Assembly: GCF_016889705.1 (NCBI RefSeq)
Contig: NZ_CP069526.1
Location: forward strand, 4,774,001 to 4,838,000
Reading direction: 5' to 3'
Length of the DNA: 64,000 bases
From: Amycolatopsis sp. FDAARGOS 1241
GTDB lineage: Bacteria > Actinomycetota > Actinomycetes > Mycobacteriales > Pseudonocardiaceae
The position numbers and the translations under genes were made by a program. The notes beneath the pieces were generated by a model, which worked only from the letters and a program-made list of their open reading frames with translations, made no database searches and was not told the origin of the DNA. This document shows, in pieces, positions 49,324-57,615 of this stretch (position 1 is its first letter; every line of letters begins with the position of its first letter).

Positions 49324-50148
49324 ATGACCACCGACTCCCTCGACTTCTCGGACACCAGGGCCTGGCCGTCCCTGGACCGGCTCGCGCCGGGGTTCGACGG
49401 TTACAAGGCCGCCACGTCGAGCAGTGTGGCCGGCCGCGAGATCGTGTTCACGAACTCGCAGGGCAGCTGGGTGTCGCATCGTTTCGGCACCACCACCGTC
49501 GAATGGAGCTACGAGCCGGGAGCCGACGACCCGCACCCCGTGGTCTCCGGACGGGACGACTACGAAGCCTTCGACGTCGCGGAAGGGTTGGTGTACACAC
49601 AGTTCCACCACCGTGAGGACGTGCCCGACACCGCGGTCAGCCTCGTCCTCGACTTCGACCGCGGACGCAGTCTCGCCGTCGTGAGCACGATCGGAGCTGC
49701 GAGCGAAGACCGGACCAGGGTGCGCCACACCTTCCTGCCCGGCCACATCGAGGGACTGGAGCCGCGCGAACCGGAGCCGGCACCCACGACCGCCCTTGTG
49801 GGTCGGCGAGTGCGGTGGGCCTACAGCGCCGAACACAGCTACGAGCACGTCTACGTTGGACCGCATTCGTACAACTGGCGCTGCCTGGCGGGGCCCGCGG
49901 CCGGCCTGGCCGGCACCGAGGAGTGTACGACCTACCGGATACGCCCGGGGATCTACGTCTTCACCTCCCGGGAAAAGGTGATCCCCTGCGCATCGGTCAC
50001 CATCGCCGATCTCCGCGACACCGCGTCCCCGCGATCGTACGGGGCCGTCTTCGGGCTGGACGAGACCGGTGAATCGCCGACCCACTTCACCTTCGGCGCG
50101 GTGGGCGAACTCCTCGGTCACCCGGTGCAGGAACACGATCCCTCCTGA
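49324..50148 (+). CDS. MoaF-family protein
   Basis: A 274-residue protein with two related halves, matching MoaF N- and C-terminal domains (calycin-like barrels). VSHRFGTTTVEWSYEPG and LVYTQFHHREDVPDTAVSLVLD lie in the first half, and EECTTYRIRPGIYVFTSREKV and PRSYGAVFGLDETGE in the second. MoaF was named from the Klebsiella monoamine regulon. Despite database labels it has no shown role in molybdenum cofactor synthesis and may bind or process a small hydrophobic ligand. ATG 49324, 61 bases after the P450, same operon. Confidence 0.78.
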   Translation: MTTDSLDFSDTRAWPSLDRLAPGFDGYKAATSSSVAGREIVFTNSQGSWVSHRFGTTTVEWSYEPGADDPHPVVSGRDDYEAFDVAEGLVYTQFHHREDVPDTAVSLVLDFDRGRSLAVVSTIGAASEDRTRVRHTFLPGHIEGLEPREPEPAPTTALVGRRVRWAYSAEHSYEHVYVGPHSYNWRCLAGPAAGLAGTEECTTYRIRPGIYVFTSREKVIPCASVTIADLRDTASPRSYGAVFGLDETGESPTHFTFGAVGELLGHPVQEHDPS

Positions 50149-50227
50149 CCGGCCGGTACACCACACCCACTGACCGACACCGACAACCGCCGCGGACGCA
50201 CCTCGCGCTCGCGCGATCCACAACCTC

Positions 50228-50239
50228 CTGAAAGGACTT
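50228..50239 (+). repeat. Left arm of 12-bp inverted repeat around IS110 site
   Basis: CTGAAAGGACTT, exact inverse of AAGTCCTTTCAG at 51570-51581. Without the element the two arms would be ~40 bases apart and form one hairpin between moaF and the cupin gene. Confidence 0.7.
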
Positions 50240-50245
50240 CCCAAT

Positions 50246-51535
50246 GGGGATTGTCAAGTCACGCTGCTGCTGGGATCGGGGGTGAGGCGTGGTAGTTGGC
50301 GTTGTCGCGGAGCATGGCCCACAGGACGTTCAGGCGTCGGCGGGCGAGGCAGAGCAGCGCTTGTTCATGTCGTTTGCCTTCGGCGCGTTTGCGCCGGTAG
50401 TAGGCCTTGGAAATCGGGCAGCCGGGCAGGCTGGCCGAGGCGGCGAGGTAACAGGCCCGCAGCAAACCGCGGTGGTAGCGGCGAGGCCGCCTGAGGTTGC
50501 CGCGGATCCGGCCGGAGTCGCGGGGAACCGGAGCCAGCCCGGCGTAGCCGGCGAGACGGTCGACCGAGCCGAACGCGGCGATGTCCCCGCCGGTAGCGGC
50601 GAGGAATTCCGCGGCGAGGGTCGGGCCGAACCCGGGCAGGGTGAGGATCACGTCGGCGTAGCGGTGCCGGCGACATCGCTCCTCGATCATCGCGTCGATC
50701 TCGGCGATTTCCGTGTTGAGGGCGATCACCGGCTTGGCCAGCCGTTCGACCATCGCGGCAGCGAGTTTCTGCCCGGGCAGCGTGGTTTGTTGCGCGGCGG
50801 CGGCTTCGATCGCCGCGTGGGCGACCGTGTCGGCTTTGCGGACCTTGCGGTTGTGCAGCCAGTGGATCAGGCGTTGCTCGCCCAGACGCCGGATCGCGTC
50901 CGGGGTTTGGTAGCCGGTCAGCAGCACCAGGTGTCCTTTGCGGGACAACTCGAGGCTGCGTTCCAGCGCGGGGAAGTACTCCAGCAGCTGGTGGCGGATC
51001 CGGTTGATCGCCCGGGTGCGGTCGCAGACCAGGTCGGTGCGCCGGTTGGTCAGGGTCCGCAGGTCAACCGCGAGTTCGTCCCCGGCCCGCAGCGGGCCGA
51101 GGTCGCGGCGGACGCGGGCCTGATCGGCGATGACGAACGCGTCTTTCTCGTCGGTCTTGCCCTCGCCTCGGTAGGTTCCGGCGGCGCGGTGGACCTTCAA
51201 CCCGGTGATGTAGACCAGTTCTTGACCGTGGTTGACCAGCAGGCCGATCAGCAGCGCGGCACCGCCGGTGTTCAGGTCGATTGCCCACAGCACGTCGGTG
51301 TCGACGGCCGCGACGTCGGCGATCAGGTTCAGCAGTTCAGTTTCGTCGTTCTGGACTCGCCGGGACAACAGCCGTTCTCCGTCGTCGTTGATCACCACGC
51401 AGTGGTGGTGTTCCTTGCCGATGTCCACGCCGGCCCAGATTCGGGGCACGACCACCTCCATCACTCACCAGAACAGTTCACCCACAGACGACCACGCCGA
51501 CGATGTCCTACACAGCGATCAACGCGTATCCCAAT
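50246..51535 (-). mobile_element. IS110-family insertion sequence
   Basis: About 1290 bp between two copies of CCCAAT (50240-50245 and 51530-51535), which I take as the recombination core. IS110 elements insert without conventional terminal repeats, using a guide-RNA-directed DEDD/serine recombinase. The element lies inside an inverted repeat (arms 50228-50239 and 51570-51581), and separates the moaF gene from the cupin gene. Exact ends are inferred. Confidence 0.75.
50259..51464 (-). CDS. IS110-family transposase
   Basis: A 401-residue IS110 recombinase. The N-terminal RuvC-like DEDD domain begins AGVDIGKEHHHCVV and contains TDEKDAFVIAD. The C-terminal Tnp20 domain has LPGFGPTLAAEFLAATG and APVPRDSGRIRGN, with the conserved catalytic serine. 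It appears full length and intact. A second Met (51461) could be the start. It is oriented against the surrounding operon. Confidence 0.93.
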   Translation of the reverse strand: MMEVVVPRIWAGVDIGKEHHHCVVINDDGERLLSRRVQNDETELLNLIADVAAVDTDVLWAIDLNTGGAALLIGLLVNHGQELVYITGLKVHRAAGTYRGEGKTDEKDAFVIADQARVRRDLGPLRAGDELAVDLRTLTNRRTDLVCDRTRAINRIRHQLLEYFPALERSLELSRKGHLVLLTGYQTPDAIRRLGEQRLIHWLHNRKVRKADTVAHAAIEAAAAQQTTLPGQKLAAAMVERLAKPVIALNTEIAEIDAMIEERCRRHRYADVILTLPGFGPTLAAEFLAATGGDIAAFGSVDRLAGYAGLAPVPRDSGRIRGNLRRPRRYHRGLLRACYLAASASLPGCPISKAYYRRKRAEGKRHEQALLCLARRRLNVLWAMLRDNANYHASPPIPAAA

Positions 51536-51569
51536 TAGCGGTCGAGTCGTCGCGAGGGACCGGGCGGCC

Positions 51570-51581
51570 AAGTCCTTTCAG
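51570..51581 (-). repeat. Right arm of 12-bp inverted repeat around IS110 site
   Basis: AAGTCCTTTCAG; partner of 50228-50239. Confidence 0.7.
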
Positions 51582-51684
51582 CCTTGCCAACGGCGACGCC
51601 ATGCAAGCCATACCCGGAGCCCCAGGGCCCACCGATCCTACGAATGACCAGTTCAGACCCAACAAAGAAGGTAGGACACACGCC

Positions 51685-52095
51685 ATGTTGGCCAAAGGCA
51701 ACGTCAAGGTCACCGATCTCCTCTGCGCCACTCCACCCGCGATTCCCGAGGGATCGCACGCGATGACCCAGCTCGTCGAACTCCCGCCGGCCGACCCGGG
51801 ACTCGCGCCGCACCGCCACTCCGGACCGGTGTTCGGTTATGTGCTGGAGGGCAAGATCCTCTTCGAGCTGGAAGGCGAAGAACCCCGGGAAATCGTTGCG
51901 GGCGAGGCGTTCTGGGAACCGGGTGGTGACGTCGTGCACTACCAGGTCGTGAATCTGGATCCGCACGCTTGGACCCGGTTCGTCGCGGTGTGCGTCTGCG
52001 CTCCTGGGGTGGAAATGATCACCATGCTCGAACCGGAGGAGATCGTGGCTCGCGATCACCTGCGGCACCCCAGCGCGCGCCGGCACCAGGGCTGA
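51685..52095 (+). CDS. Single-domain cupin protein
   Basis: A 136-residue beta-barrel cupin. Motif 1 is APHRHSGPVFGYVLEGKILFELEG (His-x-His, with x5-Tyr-x6-Gly spacing), and motif 2 is EPGGDVVHYQVVN. The usual glutamate of motif 1 is not obvious, so metal binding may rest on histidines alone. Such proteins are small dioxygenases, isomerases or binding proteins. GAAGGTAGGAC precedes ATG 51685. It lies 150 bases right of the IS110 end and 48 before the esterase gene. Confidence 0.85.
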   Translation: MLAKGNVKVTDLLCATPPAIPEGSHAMTQLVELPPADPGLAPHRHSGPVFGYVLEGKILFELEGEEPREIVAGEAFWEPGGDVVHYQVVNLDPHAWTRFVAVCVCAPGVEMITMLEPEEIVARDHLRHPSARRHQG

Positions 52096-52143
52096 CCGCC
52101 GTCGCGACCAGACGCCCGGGCGATCGAATCGAAACGAGGATCC

Positions 52144-53052
52144 ATGTCAGTACTGTCGCGACGGCCGGTGGCCGACATCGTCGCCCGCAGGTTCGCCGCC
52201 AAGATCAACGCCGCGATCCACCCCGCGAGCGAACCCCGGTTCGCCGAAATCACCATCAGTACACGCGACATCAGCGTCGAAACGCGCCACGGTCCGGTCG
52301 ATGCGACGATCTACTTCCCCCCGTCACCGACCGGCACGCCCGGCGTTTACGTGAATGCCCACGGCGGCGGCTTCGTCGTGGGACGCCGGGAACAGGACGA
52401 CGCCTGGTGCCGTTTCCTGGCCGCCCATGCCGATGTCGTCGTGCTCAACACGGACTACGCGCTGGCCCCGCACAACCGGTTTCCCACCCCCGTCGAACAG
52501 TTCTACGACGTGGTCCGGTGGGCGTCGGGACCGGAGCGTGACTGGGACGGCACCCGGTTGTGCGTCGGCGGCCAGAGCGCGGGAGGCAACCTGTCGGCGG
52601 CCGTGTCGCGGATGGCGCTGGAGAACGACGGGCCCGCCATTTCGTTGCAGGTTCTGCATTACCCGCCCCTCGACATCGTGACCCCGCCCTCACGGAAGCG
52701 GTCGCCGCTGGGCCCGAAAGCAGTCCTGCAGCCTTGGCTGTGCGAGGTGTTCGACACCGCCTACGTGCCCGATCGCGCGCGGCGCCGCCACCGGTTCGTC
52801 TCGCCGGCATGGGGAGACAACGCCGCCGGCATCGAGGGCATCGCACCGGCGCTCGTCATCACCGCGGAGTTCGACCGGCTGCGCGATGAAGCGAAGCGGT
52901 ACGCGGACAAGCTCGAAGCCGCCGGCGCACTCGCCGAATACATCGAGGTGCCCGGGGTCGACCACGGTTACGACATCATGACCAACGAGACCGAGGTGAT
53001 CCGCCGGATGTACGAGGCGATAGCAGCGCACGTCGGCCGTGCGATCGGCTGA
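52144..53052 (+). CDS. HSL-family alpha/beta hydrolase (acetyl esterase-like)
   Basis: A 302-residue serine hydrolase. The oxyanion motif is NAHGGGFVVG, the nucleophile lies in GGQSAGGNLSAAV, the acid in TAEFDRLRDEA and the His in GVDHGYDI, as in the hormone-sensitive-lipase class of short-chain ester hydrolases. No signal peptide. It probably removes an acyl group in the P450/cupin pathway; the substrate is unknown. A weak purine stretch precedes ATG 52144. Confidence 0.9.
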   Translation: MSVLSRRPVADIVARRFAAKINAAIHPASEPRFAEITISTRDISVETRHGPVDATIYFPPSPTGTPGVYVNAHGGGFVVGRREQDDAWCRFLAAHADVVVLNTDYALAPHNRFPTPVEQFYDVVRWASGPERDWDGTRLCVGGQSAGGNLSAAVSRMALENDGPAISLQVLHYPPLDIVTPPSRKRSPLGPKAVLQPWLCEVFDTAYVPDRARRRHRFVSPAWGDNAAGIEGIAPALVITAEFDRLRDEAKRYADKLEAAGALAEYIEVPGVDHGYDIMTNETEVIRRMYEAIAAHVGRAIG

Positions 53053-53231
53053 AACTCGGTGTCGGCGTGCGGCTTCCGGGAGCTCCGTCTGCTACCGCGA
53101 AGCCGCGCGACCGACGGTCCAGCGCGACCGGAAGCACCAACCGCCTCGGCTCTGAAGGCATCCGCCGCCAGACCGCTTGCCCGTGAAAGGCCCACTGAGG
53201 TGAACCACACACCCGCACAGTCCGCCGCGTC

Positions 53232-53861
53232 ATGATCCAGGATCTCTTGCTGCGCTGGATCGTCACCGCCCTTTTCGTCATCAGCGCGACCGAACGCGGG
53301 TACTGCATTGCCGCCGGCCGCCTTCCGCCGACGGACCTCGTCGGAAATTCGCTGCAGGCTCTGATGGCCATCGCGATGGCCGTGATGGCCTGGCCGGGCG
53401 GCGCCGGCCTGGCGGCAACCGGCCCTCTGCTGTTCTTCTTGCTGGCGGCCCTCTGGTTCCTCGCGGTCTCCGTAGGCCGCGCAAAACACCGTCGGGCCAA
53501 CGCCTATCACGTGATGATGATGCTGGCGACGGCCTGGATGTACGCGGCGATGGGCGGCGGACTCCTGCCGGCTCCGCACGACGTCGCCAGTGCCGATGGC
53601 CGGCACGGTTCGTCGTCGATGCCCGGCATGGACATGCCCGCCATGGAGACCGCACCCGGCGCCGGCGGTACGCCGCCATTCTTCACCGGGCTCAACTGGC
53701 TGCTCACCATCGCGTTCGCTGTCGCTGGGGCGGGGTGGTCGTGGTGGCTTTTCGTGCGCCGACGGACCGCGCCGTCTCCGCCGGGCCGGGTGCAGGCCGG
53801 TATCGCGGCGCAGGCGGTGATGGCAGCGGGCATGGCCATCATGTTCGCCGTGCTGCCGTAG
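53232..53861 (+). CDS. DUF5134 membrane protein
   Basis: A 209-residue protein with about five helices. The first half is (IQDLLLRWIVTALFVISATE, NSLQALMAIAMAVMAW), with HHRRANAYHVMMMLATAWMYAAM-like residues in the second pair. The loop at ~120-140 is rich in His and Met (HGSSSMPGMDMPAME), a composition often linked to copper binding. DUF5134 proteins sit near copper or membrane-stress genes in actinomycetes; the function is not known. 179 bases after the esterase, same strand, perhaps a separate unit. Confidence 0.75.
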   Translation: MIQDLLLRWIVTALFVISATERGYCIAAGRLPPTDLVGNSLQALMAIAMAVMAWPGGAGLAATGPLLFFLLAALWFLAVSVGRAKHRRANAYHVMMMLATAWMYAAMGGGLLPAPHDVASADGRHGSSSMPGMDMPAMETAPGAGGTPPFFTGLNWLLTIAFAVAGAGWSWWLFVRRRTAPSPPGRVQAGIAAQAVMAAGMAIMFAVLP

Positions 53862-53864
53862 GGC

Positions 53865-54188
53865 TCAGGCCACCGGTTGGGCTTCGGCAAGCTCGCCGGC
53901 GAGAAGATGATCAGTCCCTGAACCGCGCCGGTGCCGCAAGACGCGGCGCGCGCCCACCAGAGCGTGGACGCTGATCAGGACCCACACGGAGTTCGCGGCG
54001 ACCGCGGGCCACGAGCTGCTGGCCGCCGCCGAGACGGCCAGCAGCGCGGCGCCCGACAGGTTGAGCGACTGGAACGTGGCCGAGTCCGGTGCGACCCATC
54101 GGCGCGACACGAGTCCGTAGGCCGCCGCGGTACCCAGGGCGCCCGCCCACCCCGCCAGTTGGGTGGCCAGGGACAAGATTTCCTCCAT
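53865..54188 (-). CDS. CBU_0592-family small membrane protein
   Basis: A 107-residue protein with two to three helices (TQLAGWAGALGTAAAYGLVS, LNLSGAALLAVSAAAS and AANSVWVLISVHALVG) that match the CBU_0592 family pattern of Gly-Ala-Leu-Gly ... SLNL ... NxVWxLI. Function unknown. ATG 54188 is chosen because the longer frame is not hydrophobic. Divergent from the LysR gene with a shared 72-base promoter, so it is that regulator's probable target. It converges with the DUF5134 gene three bases away. Confidence 0.7.
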   Translation of the reverse strand: MEEILSLATQLAGWAGALGTAAAYGLVSRRWVAPDSATFQSLNLSGAALLAVSAAASSSWPAVAANSVWVLISVHALVGARRVLRHRRGSGTDHLLAGELAEAQPVA

Positions 54189-54229
54189 GCCGCCATGGTG
54201 ACCGGCGATGTGGGTGCAGCGCAATCGAA

Positions 54230-54251
54230 CTTATCTGCTCCAGGGGTTAAG
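54230..54251. promoter_or_regulatory. LysR-type dyad between divergent genes
   Basis: CTTA (54230-54233) and TAAG (54248-54251) separated by 14 bases, ten bases upstream of the LysR start. It fits the loose inverted arrangement of LysR-type boxes. Weak by itself; position is the main support. Confidence 0.45.
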
Positions 54252-54260
54252 CTCTGCTGA

Positions 54261-55214
54261 ATGCAGATCGATCCGCGCCGGCTCGCCGTGCTCCTGGCCG
54301 TGCACCGGGCCGGCGGCGTGCTGGCGGCCGCCGAGGTCCTGCACCTGACCCCGTCCGCCGTGTCGCAGCAGATCGCCCGGCTCGAGGAGGCGACCGGCAC
54401 GGCGGTGCTGGACCGCCAGCCCAGCGGCGCCGTCCTGACCCCCGCCGGACGAGTGCTGGCCGAAGCGGCCGAACACATCGAAGCCGAACTCACCGACGCG
54501 CGCAAAGCCCTCGCGGCGCTGCGGGAAGACGTGACCGGCACCGTCGTCGTCGCGGCGTTCCAGACGGTCATCCGCACGCTGCTGATCCCCCTTGTGCACC
54601 GGCTGCAGGACCAGTTTCCCGGGCTGGATCTCCTCGTCCGGGAGATGGGCAGTGACAAGGCCCGGCACGCACTTCGGTCGGGGGCGGTGGACGTGCTCAT
54701 CCTGGAAGCCGAGCACCCGGACGGGCACACCGCAGCGCCCCGCGGCACCCGGGACGTTCCGGTGCTCGAAGAACCTTGGCTCGTGGCCATGCCGGCCGCG
54801 ATGGCCGATCCGGTGAGCACAGCCGACCTGGAGCACCTCCCGTGGCTCGGCGTCGACCCGGACGCGCCGGCGGCGCTCGCCGTCACCGAGCGAGCGCGCC
54901 GCGGGCTGCCGGCAGCACCTCCCCCGTTGCACAGCTACCACGACTACAACGTCGCGCTGTCGATGATCGCGGGCGGTCTGGGCATCGCGATCCTGCCCGC
55001 GCTCGCGATGCGCGGAGCACTGCCGGAAGGCGTGAAAGCGGTGTACCTGCCCGGCCTGGGGACGCGCACCCTGATCGCCCGCCACCGCACGACCCGCTCC
55101 GAACCGCGGAAAGAGGTGCTCACCGTTCTCGACGCGATCATCAGCCTGGCCGCCGAGCTTGACCCGAGCGTGCCGTGGACCGGGGAAACGAGCGCGGGAA
55201 CGCCGGCCGGCTAG
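54261..55214 (+). CDS. LysR-family transcriptional regulator
   Basis: A 317-residue LysR regulator. The N-terminal winged HTH is DPRRLAVLLAVHRAGGVLAA and HLTPSAVSQQIARLEEATG, followed by a linker helix and a two-lobed effector domain (GTVVVAAFQTVIRTLLIPLV onwards). LPSAVSQQI-type recognition helix intact. Adjacent, divergent CBU_0592 gene is the likely target. The ligand is unknown. Confidence 0.92.
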   Translation: MQIDPRRLAVLLAVHRAGGVLAAAEVLHLTPSAVSQQIARLEEATGTAVLDRQPSGAVLTPAGRVLAEAAEHIEAELTDARKALAALREDVTGTVVVAAFQTVIRTLLIPLVHRLQDQFPGLDLLVREMGSDKARHALRSGAVDVLILEAEHPDGHTAAPRGTRDVPVLEEPWLVAMPAAMADPVSTADLEHLPWLGVDPDAPAALAVTERARRGLPAAPPPLHSYHDYNVALSMIAGGLGIAILPALAMRGALPEGVKAVYLPGLGTRTLIARHRTTRSEPRKEVLTVLDAIISLAAELDPSVPWTGETSAGTPAG

Positions 55215-55285
55215 CGTCCGGCCGCAATCGGGGTCTCGTCGCGGAGCCAGCCGATCTCCGCAGAGCTGTGCACCGCGCCGGAGGT

Positions 55286-56065
55286 CTAGTCTTCGTTGCC
55301 CTTCTCACGCGAAGCCTGCACACGCGCGATCCGCTGGGAAGTACGGCGGAGATGCTTGGCCATGATGTCGCGGGCCTTCTCGGCATCCCGCGCGCCGATG
55401 GCCTCCACGAACTCGCGGTGCTCGCTGGTGCCCCGGTGGCCCATCAGCGGCGCGGCGACCTGGGCCTCGCGCAGCGACATCAACAGCGGGCCGTGGAACG
55501 AATGCACCAGCATCTCGATGGCGGCGTTGTGGGCGCACTTCGCCACCCGGACGTGGAACGCGGCCGACATCTCCATGCTGTACTCACCGCGCTTCAGGGC
55601 CGCCTGGTGCTCGCGTGTCATCTCGCGCAGTTCGTCGACGTCCTCTTCGGTCGCCCGCTCGATCACCATCTCGATGATGCCGAGCTCCACCACCTGCCGG
55701 GCCTCGATGACCTCCGGTGCCGTCATCGGCGAGAGGGTCACCAGGTCGGCCAGGTTCGCACCGAGCTTGGTCGACGAGGGCGTCGTGACGAACGCGCCGC
55801 CGCGCGCGCCGACCCGGATCGCGACGAGGCCGGCCGCCTCCAGCACGCGCAGCGCCTCGCGAACGGTGACCCGGCTGACGCCCATCTGGTCGCACAGGTC
55901 GCGCTCGCTGGGCAGCCGATCGCCGGGACGCAGTTTGTCCGCGCGGATGAGCGAGCGGATCTGCTCGACGATGACCTCCGACATCCGGCTCGACGACACG
56001 ACGTCGAACAGCCCGCTGTCCGCCCGCGGAGCCGCCGCGGATCCACCCCGCCCTGCTGGTGCCAT
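55286..56065 (-). CDS. FadR-subfamily GntR regulator
   Basis: A 259-residue GntR regulator with FCD effector domain. The HTH is LRPGDRLPSERDLCDQMGVS and VREALRVLEAAGLV. The FCD domain (RQVVELGIIEMVIERA onwards) holds likely metal and ligand histidines at AAFHVRVAKCAHN and SEHREFVEAI. These regulators usually repress and are released by an organic acid. Divergent from the aldolase operon, with a palindromic operator between them; related operators stand before two further promoters of the locus, so it probably governs the whole 56-64 kb pathway. Confidence 0.93.
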   Translation of the reverse strand: MAPAGRGGSAAAPRADSGLFDVVSSSRMSEVIVEQIRSLIRADKLRPGDRLPSERDLCDQMGVSRVTVREALRVLEAAGLVAIRVGARGGAFVTTPSSTKLGANLADLVTLSPMTAPEVIEARQVVELGIIEMVIERATEEDVDELREMTREHQAALKRGEYSMEMSAAFHVRVAKCAHNAAIEMLVHSFHGPLLMSLREAQVAAPLMGHRGTSEHREFVEAIGARDAEKARDIMAKHLRRTSQRIARVQASREKGNED

Positions 56066-56164
56066 GCGCAGATCCTCTCACAGGACCACGGAAACCTCCC
56101 TGCCGAAGCGCCCGATCAAGGGTTGACCCGCAGCTGGAAGGCGCCTTATGGTCGTATCGTCGTT

Positions 56165-56182
56165 CGGTCTAACCAATAGACC
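56165..56182. promoter_or_regulatory. FadR-type operator 1
   Basis: GGTCTAACCAATAGACC at 56166-56182 (arms GGTCTA and TAGACC) contains CGGTCTAACCA at 56165-56175, one base from the FadR-family consensus TNGTNNNACNA. It lies 40 bases upstream of the GTG of the aldolase-like gene and 100 upstream of the regulator. A weaker copy, TGGTCGTATCG, lies just to the left. Confidence 0.7.
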
Positions 56183-56221
56183 TACCGGGAGACAAGGGCA
56201 CGAGAACAACCAGGAGGCACC

Positions 56222-56929
56222 GTGAGGGAATCCGTCGCGCTCGCCTGCCGGGTGCTCGCCGCGACCGGCCTCGTCGAGCACGTGCTCGGCCACATCAGCG
56301 TCCGGATTTCGCCGGACGAACTGCTCGTGCGCTGCCGTGGCCCGCGGGAATCCGGCCTCCGCTACACGACGGCCGAGGACATCCGGCCGGTGCCGCTCCA
56401 CGGCACGCCCGAGACCGGCGCCTGGAGCGTGCCCAACGAGCTGCCGATCCACACCGAAGTGCTGCGGCGCCGCCCCGGCGCGACGGCTGTGGTCCACGCG
56501 CACCCGCCCGCCGTGGTCACCATGTCACTGGCCGGACTGCCGTGGCTGCCGCTCTTCGGCGCCTACGACATCCCGGCGGCGCGGCTCGCCGCCGACGGCA
56601 TCCCCGTGTGGCCGCGCTCGGTGCTGGTGAACGACCACGACCTCGCGGGGCAGATGGCCGAGGCGCTGGGCGAGAAGCCGGTGCTCGTCCTCAGTGGACA
56701 CGGGCTGGTCAGCGTCGCCGGCGGCGACCCCGAGACGGCGGTGGCCCAGGCCGTGCTGCAGGCCATGGCCGTCGACTCGCTCGCCCGGCACACGCTCGCC
56801 GTCGCCCACGCCGGTGGGAAGCCGGTGGCCATCCCCGACGAGGACCTCGCGCTCCTGCCCGATCTGGGCGGGGCGTTCACCGTCGCGACCATGTGGCGGC
56901 ACGTGGTGCGGCGCACCGAAAACCCCTGA
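56222..56929 (+). CDS. Class II aldolase/adducin-family lyase or decarboxylase
   Basis: A 235-residue zinc enzyme. Zinc ligands are visible in VVHAHPP and SGHGLVS, with the conserved glutamate in NELPIHTEVLRRRPGA. The family includes sugar-phosphate aldolases and also hydroxyaryl-carboxylate decarboxylases such as 3,4-dihydroxyphthalate decarboxylase. The opening ALACRVLAATGLVEHVLGH fits either. The neighbour related to dihydroxyphthalate decarboxylase makes the decarboxylase reading attractive (inference). GTG 56222 follows CAGGAGG. First gene of the plus-strand operon, 31 bases before the cupin. Confidence 0.85.
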   Translation: MRESVALACRVLAATGLVEHVLGHISVRISPDELLVRCRGPRESGLRYTTAEDIRPVPLHGTPETGAWSVPNELPIHTEVLRRRPGATAVVHAHPPAVVTMSLAGLPWLPLFGAYDIPAARLAADGIPVWPRSVLVNDHDLAGQMAEALGEKPVLVLSGHGLVSVAGGDPETAVAQAVLQAMAVDSLARHTLAVAHAGGKPVAIPDEDLALLPDLGGAFTVATMWRHVVRRTENP

Positions 56930-56960
56930 AGTCCCCGCGAGTACGACAAGGAGAGCAGCA

Positions 56961-57536
56961 GTGCGTGACGAGTACCTGAAGGGTGTCCTGGCCAGCGAGA
57001 AGAAGAACCTCGACTCCTCCGAGATCGCGGCCCGCGACGAGTTCAACCGGCAGCACCCGCCGAACAAGGGCCTGGTCGTGGAGGACGACCTGCGGAAGAT
57101 GGAGCTGCCCGCGCGGCCGTGGCGCAACAACCGCGGCCACTACTTCGACCTCGCCGACTACGAGGTGCTGAGCGCCCACATCTCAGAGCTCAAGCCGGGC
57201 AACAACTCCGTCCGCCACCGCCACACCACCGAGGCCTACCTCTACGTGGTCAAGGGGCACGGCTTCTCGCTCATCAACTACGACGACGAGCCGATCGAGG
57301 TCGTCGAATGGCAGGAGGGCACGCTGTTCGCGCCGCCGCGGTGGGCGTGGCACCAGCACTTCAACCTCGACGGCAACGACACCGCCCGCTACCTCGCGAT
57401 CCAGGACACCGGGCTGCTGCGCACCATGCGCCTGCACAACATCGAGCGCCACGGCGTCCAGCTCTCCCCCGAGGAGGGCAAGAAGATCCTCGACGCCGCC
57501 GCCGAGGCGGGCACCACCCACGGCTCGCGCAAGTAA
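56961..57536 (+). CDS. Single-domain cupin protein of the decarboxylase cluster
   Basis: A 191-residue cupin. Motif 1 is VRHRHTTEAYLYVVKGHG, which keeps all metal ligands (His-x-His-x3-Glu). Motif 2 is APPRWAWHQHFNLDG. An N-terminal ~60-residue extension is charged. It probably acts as a ring-cleaving or rearranging dioxygenase together with the two-domain cupin at 60278. GTG 56961 has AAGGAGAG upstream; the frame is otherwise closed just before. The metal is not determined. A nickel/cobalt permease two genes downstream suggests Ni or Co. Confidence 0.85.
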   Translation: MRDEYLKGVLASEKKNLDSSEIAARDEFNRQHPPNKGLVVEDDLRKMELPARPWRNNRGHYFDLADYEVLSAHISELKPGNNSVRHRHTTEAYLYVVKGHGFSLINYDDEPIEVVEWQEGTLFAPPRWAWHQHFNLDGNDTARYLAIQDTGLLRTMRLHNIERHGVQLSPEEGKKILDAAAEAGTTHGSRK

Positions 57537-57615
57537 CCGGCCTCCGGCCGTGCTTCCGGCGACCGAGGCGGGAGCACGGCCAGGGCCACGAACCCATCAC
57601 ACGTGAGGAGCGCCC

